A stretch of DNA of 43,955 bases, taken from DRQF01 sp964559135 (lineage in GTDB: Bacteria > Planctomycetota > GCA-002687715 > DRQF01). The stretch lies in NCBI GenBank assembly GCA_964559135.1, contig CAZLGG010000025.1:1-43955 (forward strand), in the 5' to 3' direction. Shown piece after piece: positions 23,575-30,919 of the stretch. Positions within the stretch are counted from its first letter, which is position 1. Every line of letters begins with the position of its first letter. The notes beneath the pieces were generated by a model. The model saw only the letters and a program-made list of their open reading frames with translations, had not been told where the DNA came from and did not search any database. The translations under genes and the position numbers were made by a program.

Positions 23575-23754
23575 TCACTTGCGGACTTCGACGTGGTCCG
23601 TGTGCCTGCGCAGGCGGGGGCAGAACTTTCTGAGCTTCAGCTGCCCTTCGATGTTGTTCTTGTTGCGGCTGGTGCGGTAATTCAGGTCGCCCGTCTCAGT
23701 GCATTTGAGCCAGACGTACTCCCGCGCCATCCCCTTTTTGCCTTTTTTGGCCAC
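23575..23754 (-). CDS. rpmG: Ribosomal protein L33
   Basis: A 59-residue large-subunit ribosomal protein with the L33 signature REYVWLKCTETGDLNYRTSRN followed by KLRKFCPRLRRHTDHVE. Of the four cysteines that bind zinc in the classical C+ form, one of each pair remains (Cys18 and Cys45); the partners are Thr and Leu, so this is a zinc-free or intermediate form. The start is taken as GTG at 23754, which has GGAG 7 bases upstream and gives the usual MAKK-type N-terminus. The ATG at 23730 would leave no ribosome site and a 51-residue protein. It is not next to secE/nusG or rpmB, where rpmG is often found. Confidence 0.9.
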   Translation of the reverse strand: MAKKGKKGMAREYVWLKCTETGDLNYRTSRNKNNIEGQLKLRKFCPRLRRHTDHVEVRK

Positions 23755-23979
23755 GACAACTCTCCGATCCAGTGCCAGTCGAGGGCTATTGTGACCCAGG
23801 ATCGCCGCATCACAAGGGGGAACCCCCATGGGGTTTCATGGAAACAGTCGGCCACTCGGGGAGTCATAAACCCTTTCGTTTTAGATGATTGTGCCCATTC
23901 CCGAGGGTTTCTTCATATGGTTGCCTCTCGGAATCTCCGATAGGATGGACGGAAGCTGGGAAACTTGCCGGAGTCATTC

Positions 23980-24690
23980 ATGTTCGAGCGTCCGATCGCG
24001 ATCGTCTTCGGGGCGTTGGTTTGTTGCGGAATCATGCTGTTCACGTCCTGCGACCGTGTGTCTCCGAACCCGAAGGGCGGGGCTTCAAGTCCCGGGCCGG
24101 ACCACGTGATTCGAGTTTGGGTGCGCGCCATGAGGGAGCGCGATCCCACGGCCCTCATTCCGATCACTCGTGGAGAGTTGCGCCTTTTTTACGAGGCGGC
24201 CGCTCGCATCGGGGAGATCCAAAAGAAGGTGGTAGGCGTCTTCCGAGAACTCTATCCCAAGGACGCGGACGACCGCCGTTTGACGAGGATGGAGGAGGAC
24301 TGGCGACGCGCCGTATCCGTTCTCGAGAGCGTGCGACTGATCGGCCGGCTGCCGGAGGCCTCCGTCGATCGAAGAGTGTACTTGGTGCGGTTCGTGGATC
24401 GATTGCACATCGAGCGGGATGTCGAGGTCGTTCTTCGCAAGGACGACAAGGGGTGGTACGTCGAATCCTGGGGACGCGACACCCCCAACCCGGCGATCAT
24501 CGGCTACGAGAAAACACAGAGAAATCAGCTGGAATACACCTACGAACCCTGCTTGAAAGCGATCCGTCAACGGCACCCGCGGACGCTTCTCGCCGCCATG
24601 AAGCTTTTCAGTGACGTGAGGACGACGGTCCTGAAGCAGGGGGAACCGAGCCATGCCGCCGCAGGAGGTCCCAAGAATTCCGGGAAGTGA
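23980..24690 (+). CDS. Putative lipoprotein of unknown function
   Basis: A 236-residue protein with a lipoprotein signal peptide: hydrophobic residues 6-20, then LFTSC with lipidation Cys24. The Phe at minus 3 is unusual for a lipobox. The mature part begins with a flexible Pro/Gly segment and then DHVIRVWVRAMRERDPTAL, typical of small NTF2-like or DUF-type domains that measure a changing charged helix followed by beta-strands (VEVVLRKDDKGWYVESWG). An NTF2-like fold is possible but unproven. GGAG lies 6 bases before the ATG. A TAGGAT hexamer at 23941 may be the minus-10 element. The 3' end overlaps the next gene by 38 bases, which suggests an operon with the two following envelope genes. Confidence 0.7.
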   Translation: MFERPIAIVFGALVCCGIMLFTSCDRVSPNPKGGASSPGPDHVIRVWVRAMRERDPTALIPITRGELRLFYEAAARIGEIQKKVVGVFRELYPKDADDRRLTRMEEDWRRAVSVLESVRLIGRLPEASVDRRVYLVRFVDRLHIERDVEVVLRKDDKGWYVESWGRDTPNPAIIGYEKTQRNQLEYTYEPCLKAIRQRHPRTLLAAMKLFSDVRTTVLKQGEPSHAAAGGPKNSGK

Positions 24691-25438
24691 CACTCCCCGC
24701 GAGTCGGCGATGAAGCGACGGTTCCGCCATGGAGTTCTGCTCCTTGTGGTCCTCTTCGCTGCCGGAGGGCTCCTCAGCTCCCTTGCCTTGGCCTTCGTCG
24801 ATGATCTGACGCTCCTCGCGCGAGATCAGTGGTTGGAGGGCCAGCCCTCGGATCGAGTTCGAGAGTGGCAGGAACGTCTGGAGGATCGGTCGCGAGATCT
24901 CGGACGGAGCCCGAGGGTCCTCCAGCAACTCTCCATGGAGGTGCTGGCGCGCATGCCTGTGGAGGCCTACTGCGAGGCCCCCCTTTGGCGAGCCTTGAAA
25001 CGAGGACTGTTGCTGCGAGCCGTCCTGTTTTTCCTTCTCATCGTCCTCGCCGTACTGCGTTGGCGTCGATGGAACACGGGGTGGGGGATCGGCGTCGTCC
25101 TCCTCGCCTTGGCTGCATCGCCCCTCTTGGACCTCCACCATCTGGGAGACGACCTGGGTCACTTTCTCTCGGACCTCCTCCGCGATCGAGATATCAGTTT
25201 TCAGGCGTTCATCGACGAGATCGGCCAGAAGGATCGTATCGCGGACCCGTGGGGAGGGTTGTCCACCTGGGGGCCGTCGGGAATTCGCCGTTTTCTCGTC
25301 GCTTGGTGGCTCGTTTTTTCCCTTCCAGCCCAATTCATGCTCTTGCTCACCGGCGGAGGGCGACTCTTCGTAACACAGGTCCGTCACAGGTCCGCACAGC
25401 CACGATCGAAGGACGCAAGAACGACTTCCGCGGGATGA
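24653..25438 (+). CDS. Multi-pass membrane protein of unknown function
   Basis: A 261-residue protein with about four membrane segments: residues 25-49, 117-135, 142-160 and 222-244. A charged extracytoplasmic or cytoplasmic loop of about 65 residues lies between the first two. I do not recognise the family. The ATG at 24653 is inside the upstream lipoprotein gene and has GGGGG 9 bases before it; the ATG at 24710 (MKRRFRHG) gives a more typical membrane N-terminus but a poorer ribosome site, so the true start could be either. It lies between two lipoprotein genes and is probably co-transcribed with them. Confidence 0.65.
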   Translation: MPPQEVPRIPGSDTPRESAMKRRFRHGVLLLVVLFAAGGLLSSLALAFVDDLTLLARDQWLEGQPSDRVREWQERLEDRSRDLGRSPRVLQQLSMEVLARMPVEAYCEAPLWRALKRGLLLRAVLFFLLIVLAVLRWRRWNTGWGIGVVLLALAASPLLDLHHLGDDLGHFLSDLLRDRDISFQAFIDEIGQKDRIADPWGGLSTWGPSGIRRFLVAWWLVFSLPAQFMLLLTGGGRLFVTQVRHRSAQPRSKDARTTSAG

Positions 25439-25498
25439 GCCCCCGTGTCACAAGGACAGACACTTGCCAAACAGCCACCGGCGGCCTCCAATGAAGCC

Positions 25499-26167
25499 AT
25501 GATCCGCGTTGCATTTCTCTGCGCTACCTGTTTCGTCTTCGCGGCCTGTACGTCTCACGGCGGGCGCGAGCCGAGCATCGGCCCCCGCGAACCCGAAGCC
25601 ATGGCGTTGCTCGAGCAGGGCAAGTACAAGGAGAGCCTTGCCCTCTTCGAGGAAGAGGCTTTCCGTGCCGACGGACCCAACTATCGCATGCTTGTGGGGG
25701 TCGCGACGTGCGAAGCGCACCTCGGGCACGAGGACCGCTTCCAGCTGGCCGCCCTTTCGGCCGCTTCGGAAGCACCGTGGTCCGAAGAAGCCTTCTTGCG
25801 CTTGGGGCGCATGTATCTCACGGGCTCAGAGCGGTTTCGCTCGCTTCCCTCATCGCGGCTCTACGCGGAACTTGCGGTGGAGTACTTCCGTCGCGTGTTC
25901 GCACAGGACCCGGATGCTCCCCATCTCCTCCATAATCTGGGATTGGCGTTGTTTCTGGCCGGGAAACCGCCCGCCGCCGCCCTCATGTTGGCGCGGGCTC
26001 ACGAAGAACGTCCCGACAATTTGGAGACCCTGGAGACCTATCTCATCGTCCTGCACGCCATGGGCAACAAGAAGGAGGTGACTCGCCTCTTGGAGCCAAT
26101 GGAGGCGGCTGGGCGTTTGCCGGACCCTTGGAAGGCCACTTTGAAGTGGGCGAAGACCCCAGAGTGA
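25499..26167 (+). CDS. TPR-repeat lipoprotein
   Basis: A 222-residue lipoprotein. The signal peptide ends with VFAAC, Cys17 being the lipidation site. The mature protein is helical with tetratricopeptide-like repeats: AMALLEQGKYKESLALFEEE (about 37-56), a middle repeat around FLRLGRMYL, and PHLLHNLGLALFLAGKPPAAALML (about 141-164, quoted only as landmarks). TPR lipoproteins usually scaffold protein complexes at the outer membrane. The ATG at 25499 is chosen because it starts the signal peptide; its ribosome site is weak, and a GTG at 25445 would place the hydrophobic core internally. It follows the membrane protein after 60 bases. Confidence 0.75.
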   Translation: MIRVAFLCATCFVFAACTSHGGREPSIGPREPEAMALLEQGKYKESLALFEEEAFRADGPNYRMLVGVATCEAHLGHEDRFQLAALSAASEAPWSEEAFLRLGRMYLTGSERFRSLPSSRLYAELAVEYFRRVFAQDPDAPHLLHNLGLALFLAGKPPAAALMLARAHEERPDNLETLETYLIVLHAMGNKKEVTRLLEPMEAAGRLPDPWKATLKWAKTPE

Positions 26168-26170
26168 CCC

Positions 26171-26198
26171 TGGACGAAACTTTCAGGATCCTTATGAT
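26171..26198 (+). promoter_or_regulatory. Sigma-70-like promoter of the response regulator gene
   Basis: TGGACG (26171-26176), 16 bases, TATGAT (26193-26198), just after the stop codon of the TPR lipoprotein. A small inverted repeat (CGTCG-GTGCT-CGACG, about 26218-26232) lies in the predicted leader. Confidence 0.4.
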
Positions 26199-26294
26199 AT
26201 TCTCAGTGAGTGAATTCGTCGGTGCTCGACGAGTCCTGAGCTGCGGCGAATCAGACCTGACCGTAATCCTCTTAGACGAGATCGAGGAATGAAT

Positions 26295-27017
26295 ATGCTG
26301 GCAACGAGGAAGAGAACCGCCACGAAGAAGAAGGTCATCCTTCTGGTGGAAGACGAACCCGACATCGCGGAAGTTCTGCGCATGACTCTCGAGAAGGAGG
26401 GTTTTCGCATGGACTGGTGCGCGAGCGGCGAGCAGGCGTTGGAGCGCGTTCGCCAAGGTGGCGTGGACATCGTGCTCCTGGACATCCTTCTGCCCGGCGT
26501 TGACGGTCATGAGGTCTGTCGGAGGATTCGCAAGGATGTCGCCACGGCCGACATCCCCGTGATCATGCTGACGTCACTGACGGACGAGACCGATCTCGTC
26601 GTGGGGCTCGACATGGGTGCCGATGATTACATCTCTAAGCCCTTCTCGAACAAGGAATTGCTCGCGCGCATTCGGGCGGCTCTTCGCCGTACGGGCCGGA
26701 GTACGGTCGCGCCTCGACGCGTGATCCGGGCCGGCGCTCTCGAAATCGATGCCGACCGCTACGGCGTCCGCGTGGCCGGCAAGTCGGTCCACCTGACCCT
26801 GGCGGAGTTTCGGCTGCTTTATTATCTGGCGCGACATCCAGGACGGGCTTTCGGTCGGGCAGAGCTGTTGCCTCATGTCGTCGGCGAAGGCGTCTACGTC
26901 CTCGACCGCAATATCGATGTGCACATCCGCAATATCCGCATGAAGTTGGGGGAAGCCGCCAACTACATCGTGACGGTTCGCGGCATCGGTTACCGCTTCG
27001 AGGTCGAAGCGGACTGA
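26295..27017 (+). CDS. OmpR/PhoB-family response regulator
   Basis: A 240-residue two-component DNA-binding regulator. The receiver domain (about 13-130) has acidic pocket residues Glu19, Asp20 and Glu21, phosphorylation site Asp63 in IVLLDILLPG, switch Thr93 and Lys115 in ISKPF. The C-terminal winged helix (about 145-238) shows LTLAEFRLLYYLARHPGRAF, RNIDVHIRNIRMKLG and VRGIGYRF, as in PhoB/OmpR. No histidine kinase gene is adjacent. The second ATG (26295) is preferred over 26289, because GAGGA is 6 bases upstream of it and would touch the first. The following gene is a Fis-type regulator on the same strand, so the two may share a transcript and a process. Confidence 0.93.
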   Translation: MLATRKRTATKKKVILLVEDEPDIAEVLRMTLEKEGFRMDWCASGEQALERVRQGGVDIVLLDILLPGVDGHEVCRRIRKDVATADIPVIMLTSLTDETDLVVGLDMGADDYISKPFSNKELLARIRAALRRTGRSTVAPRRVIRAGALEIDADRYGVRVAGKSVHLTLAEFRLLYYLARHPGRAFGRAELLPHVVGEGVYVLDRNIDVHIRNIRMKLGEAANYIVTVRGIGYRFEVEAD

Positions 27018-27117
27018 AATCCGTTTTGGAACCGGGAATATCCCGGCCATGATTGACGTTCGAACTCTGGAATGGGGGCGACGCACGCTGCGCGCCTCCA
27101 TGACGGAGGAATGTCTC

Positions 27118-27963
27118 ATGGAAACGTGGCCGTCTCTGGCTGGCTCCCGTACAGGACGTCCGCTTCTTGCGCGTGCCGACTGGCCCGATTCAGGGGTCTC
27201 CGCGTTCGAGGCTCTCAGTATCAGTCCGTGTGAGATTCATGATGCGGTATCCCACCCGCTCTTGTTTCTCGTGGCGCCATCCCGTTGGATTCGTCAACGG
27301 GTGGCTCACGCCATCCACCTCCAACGCCCCGGCGGTGGCATCTTGCTCCACCTCGATGCCCGGTGCGTCGGATGGGAATCTCTCATTGAAACTCCGCAAT
27401 CCTCGCTCCTCGAAGATTTCGGTACGATCTACATCGAAGGAGCCGAGGCTCTCAGCCAAACGCAGCTTGCAAGCTTCGCGGCGCACCGAGACGATCTTCC
27501 CCCTATTCTTTTCGGGACCCGATGGGCTCCAGGGACTCCCTTCGATCCGCCGATCTGGGTGCTTCCCTCGCTGGCCAAGCTCAAAGCCGATCTGCCACGA
27601 ATCGTTCACCAGTGGTTCGCCTCCTGGCGCCAAGCCCCTTCCCTCACACAAGGAGCGATGCAGGTCCTCGAGCGCCATCACTGGCCGGGGGATTTCGACG
27701 AACTTGCTTCGGTTCTACAGAGGCTTGGGGAACAGGCGCATGGGGGCATCGTCTCGAAACGGGACGTCCGGCGGCTCATCGCTCTGGACCCGTCCAAGGG
27801 GACCGAAACCCTCAGTTTGGCCGATCTACAGAAAAAGCACATTCTTGGGGTTCTCGAACGCTGTGAATGGAACCGGACTCGAGCGGCCGCCATTCTCGGA
27901 ATCGACGTGAAGACGCTCTACAACCGACTGAAACGCTACGGCGAAGCCGGCGATCCGGCGTAG
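27118..27963 (+). CDS. Degenerate NtrC-type regulator with intact Fis-type HTH
   Basis: A 281-residue protein that aligns by eye to the AAA+ and DNA-binding parts of sigma-54 activators but has lost the catalytic motifs. PLLFLVAP...RQRVAHAIH (47-67) stands where Walker A (GESGTGKE) should be. GTIYIEGAEALSQTQL (102-117) stands for Walker B (GTLFLDEIGELS), with Glu-Gly for Asp-Glu. The GAFTGA sigma-54 loop is absent altogether, and the sensor II Arg of WPGNVREL is Asp194 in WPGDFDEL. The C-terminal HTH (about 235-275, NRTRAAAILGIDVKTLYNRLKRY) is well conserved. It should bind DNA but not open sigma-54 promoters by ATP hydrolysis. GGAGGA lies 7 bases before the ATG at 27118; earlier in-frame ATGs have no such site. 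It lies 100 bases after the response regulator. Confidence 0.8.
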   Translation: METWPSLAGSRTGRPLLARADWPDSGVSAFEALSISPCEIHDAVSHPLLFLVAPSRWIRQRVAHAIHLQRPGGGILLHLDARCVGWESLIETPQSSLLEDFGTIYIEGAEALSQTQLASFAAHRDDLPPILFGTRWAPGTPFDPPIWVLPSLAKLKADLPRIVHQWFASWRQAPSLTQGAMQVLERHHWPGDFDELASVLQRLGEQAHGGIVSKRDVRRLIALDPSKGTETLSLADLQKKHILGVLERCEWNRTRAAAILGIDVKTLYNRLKRYGEAGDPA

Positions 27964-28898
27964 CATCCTCGACCGCAGAGTTCCTTGTAGAAACAGCTCT
28001 CGCAGGTGGCGCCGTTCTCGATCATCGGGAAAGTCGTTTCGACATTTTTCAGGGGGATGTTGTTCTCCTTGTCCTCGAGTAGCTCTTCCATGCGCAGGAA
28101 ATCGTTGCGAATCCTCGTCTCGATGGCTGCCAGTTCGTCCGCATTGCATGGGTATTCGCGGATCTCGTCGTCCGCCAGATAGAACGCCATGAGGCGAATC
28201 CGGTCCGGGGAGAATCCCCACCGGTCCCTCGCATAAAGGGCATACGAGAGGAGCTGTGCCTGGTCGTGGGGATTCCGGCTCCCGGTTTTCCAATCCCAGA
28301 TTTCGCAAAGGCCGTTCTTTTCCCGCGCGAAGTCGGGGAGAGCCCAGATCGTTCGGTCGTCCAACTTCAACTTGGAAGCGTCGTCGAAGGACGGTTCCTC
28401 GTCCACCGCGAGCCAACGGCGGTTTTCCTCATTCTGGAGTTCGCGGAAAAGGTCGCTTTTCGCGAAATTCTCGATGCAGCGGGCAGCGTGGGCCCCGGCG
28501 CGTTTGAGCTCCTCGGGAGTCGGCGCGTCGCCGTAGTAGAGTTCGAAGAGCGGGGGATGATTTTTGGCCGACGTCCGCCAGAGTTCCTTTTTCGCATCCC
28601 GCCAGACCCTCGTGAGAATCTCTCTGCGGACGTGATCGGCGGGATCCGCGATCGTGCAGCGGCCCGTGTCACGCACCGAGCGAAGCATGTCGCGAATGGT
28701 CTCGTGGACTCCCAATCCGACGAGCATGGGGATATTCGTCATCTTCGTGAAGAAGTAGGCCTGACGGGCGTCGTCCGGCGCATCCCAGCTCCAACCGCCC
28801 CATTTCAGGTAGTACTGGTAGTAGTAGGCGCGGGGGCAGGTCTCGAAGGTCGAGATCCGCGTTCGCGACCAGGAAAGCTCGTTCTTGATGCGGGCCAT
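27936..28898 (-). CDS. PD-(D/E)xK nuclease with iron-sulfur cysteines, Cas4/AddB/RecB-like
   Basis: A 320-residue RecB-family nuclease-like protein. Cys21 in STFETCPRAYYYQYY and the C-terminal C-x2-C-x5-C (Cys299, Cys302, Cys308; another Cys at 312) match the 4Fe-4S staple of Cas4 and AddB. The catalytic core is visible: His65 in GLGVHETI, Asp189 in LPDF, Asp202-x-Lys204 in WDWKTG, and Gln215 with Tyr219 in the following helix. It should bind and cut DNA ends, or act in DNA repair. No cas genes, CRISPR or addA-type helicase is nearby, so it acts alone or with distant partners. The ATG at 28898 has GGAG 8 bases upstream. The 3' end overlaps the convergent regulator gene by 28 bases. Confidence 0.85.
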   Translation of the reverse strand: MARIKNELSWSRTRISTFETCPRAYYYQYYLKWGGWSWDAPDDARQAYFFTKMTNIPMLVGLGVHETIRDMLRSVRDTGRCTIADPADHVRREILTRVWRDAKKELWRTSAKNHPPLFELYYGDAPTPEELKRAGAHAARCIENFAKSDLFRELQNEENRRWLAVDEEPSFDDASKLKLDDRTIWALPDFAREKNGLCEIWDWKTGSRNPHDQAQLLSYALYARDRWGFSPDRIRLMAFYLADDEIREYPCNADELAAIETRIRNDFLRMEELLEDKENNIPLKNVETTFPMIENGATCESCFYKELCGRGCYAGSPASP

Positions 28899-28929
28899 GG
28901 CGGTCACTCCGAAGGATCGATGTTCCCGT

Positions 28930-28935
28930 TATAAT
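28930..28935 (+). promoter_or_regulatory. Consensus minus-10 element before the isochorismatase gene
   Basis: A perfect TATAAT lies 29 bases before the ATG at 28965, in the 66-base divergent gap. The minus-35 position is poor. Confidence 0.4.
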
Positions 28936-28964
28936 CCTTCCTCCCTAAGAGAGGAACGCCGGTC

Positions 28965-29540
28965 ATGTCGCCTTTCACCTCGAGTCATGGGCCCCTGCAA
29001 CGCGATCGCGCGGTCCTCGTGCTGGTCGACGTTCAGAAGAAGCTCTTTCCGCTGATGCAGGGTTCCGAGGACTTGCTTCGTCGACTCACGTCACTCATCG
29101 CGGGGTTTCGTCTCCTGTCCATCCCGGTCATCGTGACGGAGCAGAACCCGAGCGGCCTCGGTCCAACGATTGCTCCCCTCCGATCGTCGGCGGGGTGCGC
29201 CGACGTCGTGACCAAGACGAGTTTCTCGTGCTGCGGCGAGCCGGCGTTTCTCGAGGCCCTGCGAGAGACCGAGCGAGACCAGATCGTTCTGGCCGGCATC
29301 GAGACTCACATCTGCGTGGCCGGCACGGCGATCGATCTCCTGACGCGGGGATACGACGTCAGCGTCGTGGCGGATGCCGTCTCCACCCGGCTTCCACACA
29401 CTCATCCGATCGGACTCCAGCGCATGCTGGGAGCAGGGGTCGTCCCGCGAACCGTGGAGGGGGTACTCTTTCGACTTGTCGGCCGCTCGGATGCGTCGGA
29501 GTTCAAGAATCTTCTGCAGCTGGTCAAGGAAGGAGATTGA
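28965..29540 (+). CDS. Isochorismatase-family cysteine hydrolase
   Basis: A 191-residue cytoplasmic hydrolase. The catalytic triad of the family is complete: Asp22 in VLVDVQ, Lys84 in VVTKTSFS and Cys117 in GIETHICV. The cis-peptide region just before Cys117 is also typical. Members cleave isochorismate, nicotinamide, N-carbamoylsarcosine or other small amides, and sequence alone does not decide; YcaC-like and plain hydrolase annotations are common for this type. AGAGG lies upstream of the ATG. The thioesterase gene starts 1 base after its stop codon, so both belong to one operon. Confidence 0.9.
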   Translation: MSPFTSSHGPLQRDRAVLVLVDVQKKLFPLMQGSEDLLRRLTSLIAGFRLLSIPVIVTEQNPSGLGPTIAPLRSSAGCADVVTKTSFSCCGEPAFLEALRETERDQIVLAGIETHICVAGTAIDLLTRGYDVSVVADAVSTRLPHTHPIGLQRMLGAGVVPRTVEGVLFRLVGRSDASEFKNLLQLVKEGD

Positions 29541-29541
29541 C

Positions 29542-29967
29542 ATGCCGGAGGTTTTCCATGCCGAACGTCGCATCGGTTTCGGCGAGGTGGATTGGGCGCG
29601 AATTCTCTATTACCCCCGATTCCTCCACCACTGTCACCTCGCCTTCGAGCTTTTCATGGAAGAGGCCCTCGCTCGCTCCTACTCCACCTTCCTCGAGGAG
29701 GATGATCTGGGCTTCCCGACGGTTCATCTGGAAACCCGCTACATGCGTCCGATCCCGTACGGAGGCACGCTTCGGATGGATGTCTCCGTGGCCCGGTTGG
29801 GGCGGTCGTCGATGGATGTGCGGTATATAGGACGCATCGACGAGGGAGAACCGGCGGCCAGCGCGCTGGTGACCAATGTCTTGGTTCGGATGTCGTCGTT
29901 CGCCTCGCTTCCCATGCCGACGTGGGTGCGAGAGGGGCTCGAGAGGTACCTCGAGGTCGGCGGATGA
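29542..29967 (+). CDS. Hotdog-fold acyl-CoA thioesterase, 4-hydroxybenzoyl-CoA thioesterase/YbgC type
   Basis: A 141-residue enzyme predicted to hydrolyse acyl-CoA thioesters. Its N-terminus has RIGFGEVDWARILYYPRFLHH, in which Asp17 corresponds to the catalytic aspartate of the family and the following Tyr-Tyr to the helix lead-in. PTVHLETRYMRPIPYGGTLRM is the central strand and substrate channel. GGAG lies 6 bases before the ATG, within the end of the upstream gene. The upstream isochorismatase and downstream fabL suggest acyl-chain handling, but the acyl specificity is unknown. Confidence 0.9.
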   Translation: MPEVFHAERRIGFGEVDWARILYYPRFLHHCHLAFELFMEEALARSYSTFLEEDDLGFPTVHLETRYMRPIPYGGTLRMDVSVARLGRSSMDVRYIGRIDEGEPAASALVTNVLVRMSSFASLPMPTWVREGLERYLEVGG

Positions 29968-30033
29968 GCGATTGGCCACCGGCGGCTCGACGAGGATTCC
30001 TGTCCGGTGGTCATCTGCTCGAAGGCCGACGAT

Positions 30034-30061
30034 TTGAATCATAAGGAACCGCCCGTAGAAT
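30034..30061 (+). promoter_or_regulatory. Sigma-70-like promoter of fabL
   Basis: TTGAAT (30034-30039), 16 bases, TAGAAT (30056-30061). Transcription would begin about 24 bases before the ATG at 30092. Confidence 0.5.
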
Positions 30062-30091
30062 CCTCGGCACCCATTCCAGAGGAGGTCCCTC

Positions 30092-30880
30092 ATGCAATCT
30101 TCGGTTGACGGCAAGATGTTGCAACGTCTCGACTTCTCCAACGCCCGCGTTTTCGTGACGGGAGGCACGCGGGGGATCGGTCGCGCCATCGCGGTGGAAT
30201 TCGCCAAATCCGGCGCCCGCGTCGCGATCAACTACTTGCGGAACAAGCGCAGCGCCAGCGAGGCACTGTCCGAACTCGAGGGCTTTGGAGAGGGGCACTT
30301 GTTGGTGAAGGGCAACGTTGCAGACGAAGCCAAGGTCGGGGCGATGTACGAGGCGATCGAAGAGGCATGGGGAGGATTGGATATCCTCGTCTCCAACGCC
30401 GCCTCGGGCGTCTTGAAACCCGCCATGGAGATGACGATGAAGCATCTCCACTGGACGATCGACATCAATGCCGGAGCGCTGCTCCCCCTGGCTCAGGGTG
30501 CTGTCCGTCTCATGAATGCGGGGTGGGGCAAGATCGTGGCCGTCTCATCGCTGGGCGCCACGCGTGCCTTGCCGAACTATTTTGCCGTCGGCGCTTCGAA
30601 GGGCGCCCTCGAGAGCATGATCCGGCACCTCATGGTCGAATTGGCGCCTAAGGGAATCAACGTCAACGCCGTGTCTGCTGGACTCGTCGATACCGAAGCC
30701 TTGACGCATTTTCCGAATCGAGAGGAGATGCTCGGGGGTGCGATTCAACGCACGCCTGCCGGGCGCTTGACGACACCCCTCGACGTTGCGAACGCGGTCA
30801 TGTTCCTGTGCAGCCGTTACGCCGCCCAGATTCACGGACAGACGCTCATCATCGACGGCGGGAGTTCGGTTCTCGCCTGA
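30092..30880 (+). CDS. fabL: Enoyl-[acyl-carrier-protein] reductase, FabL type (NADPH)
   Basis: A 262-residue short-chain dehydrogenase that would reduce the trans-2-enoyl-ACP in the last step of each fatty-acid elongation cycle. The nucleotide site is TGGTRGIGRAIA (23-34). NAASGVLKPAMEM, DTEALTHFPNREEML and TPAGRL match Bacillus subtilis FabL closely (NAASGVLRPVMEL, DTDALKHFPNREDLL). The catalytic pair is Tyr163-x6-Lys170 as in enoyl reductases, not the Tyr-x3-Lys of ordinary SDR proteins. GAGGAGG lies 6 bases before the ATG. It is convergent with an acyl-CoA dehydrogenase gene 39 bases on. FabL is naturally little affected by triclosan; whether this genome also has FabI is not visible. Confidence 0.9.
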   Translation: MQSSVDGKMLQRLDFSNARVFVTGGTRGIGRAIAVEFAKSGARVAINYLRNKRSASEALSELEGFGEGHLLVKGNVADEAKVGAMYEAIEEAWGGLDILVSNAASGVLKPAMEMTMKHLHWTIDINAGALLPLAQGAVRLMNAGWGKIVAVSSLGATRALPNYFAVGASKGALESMIRHLMVELAPKGINVNAVSAGLVDTEALTHFPNREEMLGGAIQRTPAGRLTTPLDVANAVMFLCSRYAAQIHGQTLIIDGGSSVLA

Positions 30881-30919
30881 TCGCTAGGCGAGAACCCTTC
30901 GGTTTGCGGAGGTTGGGGA

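Noticed and set aside
29976..30013. Inverted repeat CCACCGG / CCGGTGG upstream of fabL
   Set aside because: The loop exceeds 20 bases and no T-run follows, so it is a poor terminator and a weak operator candidate.
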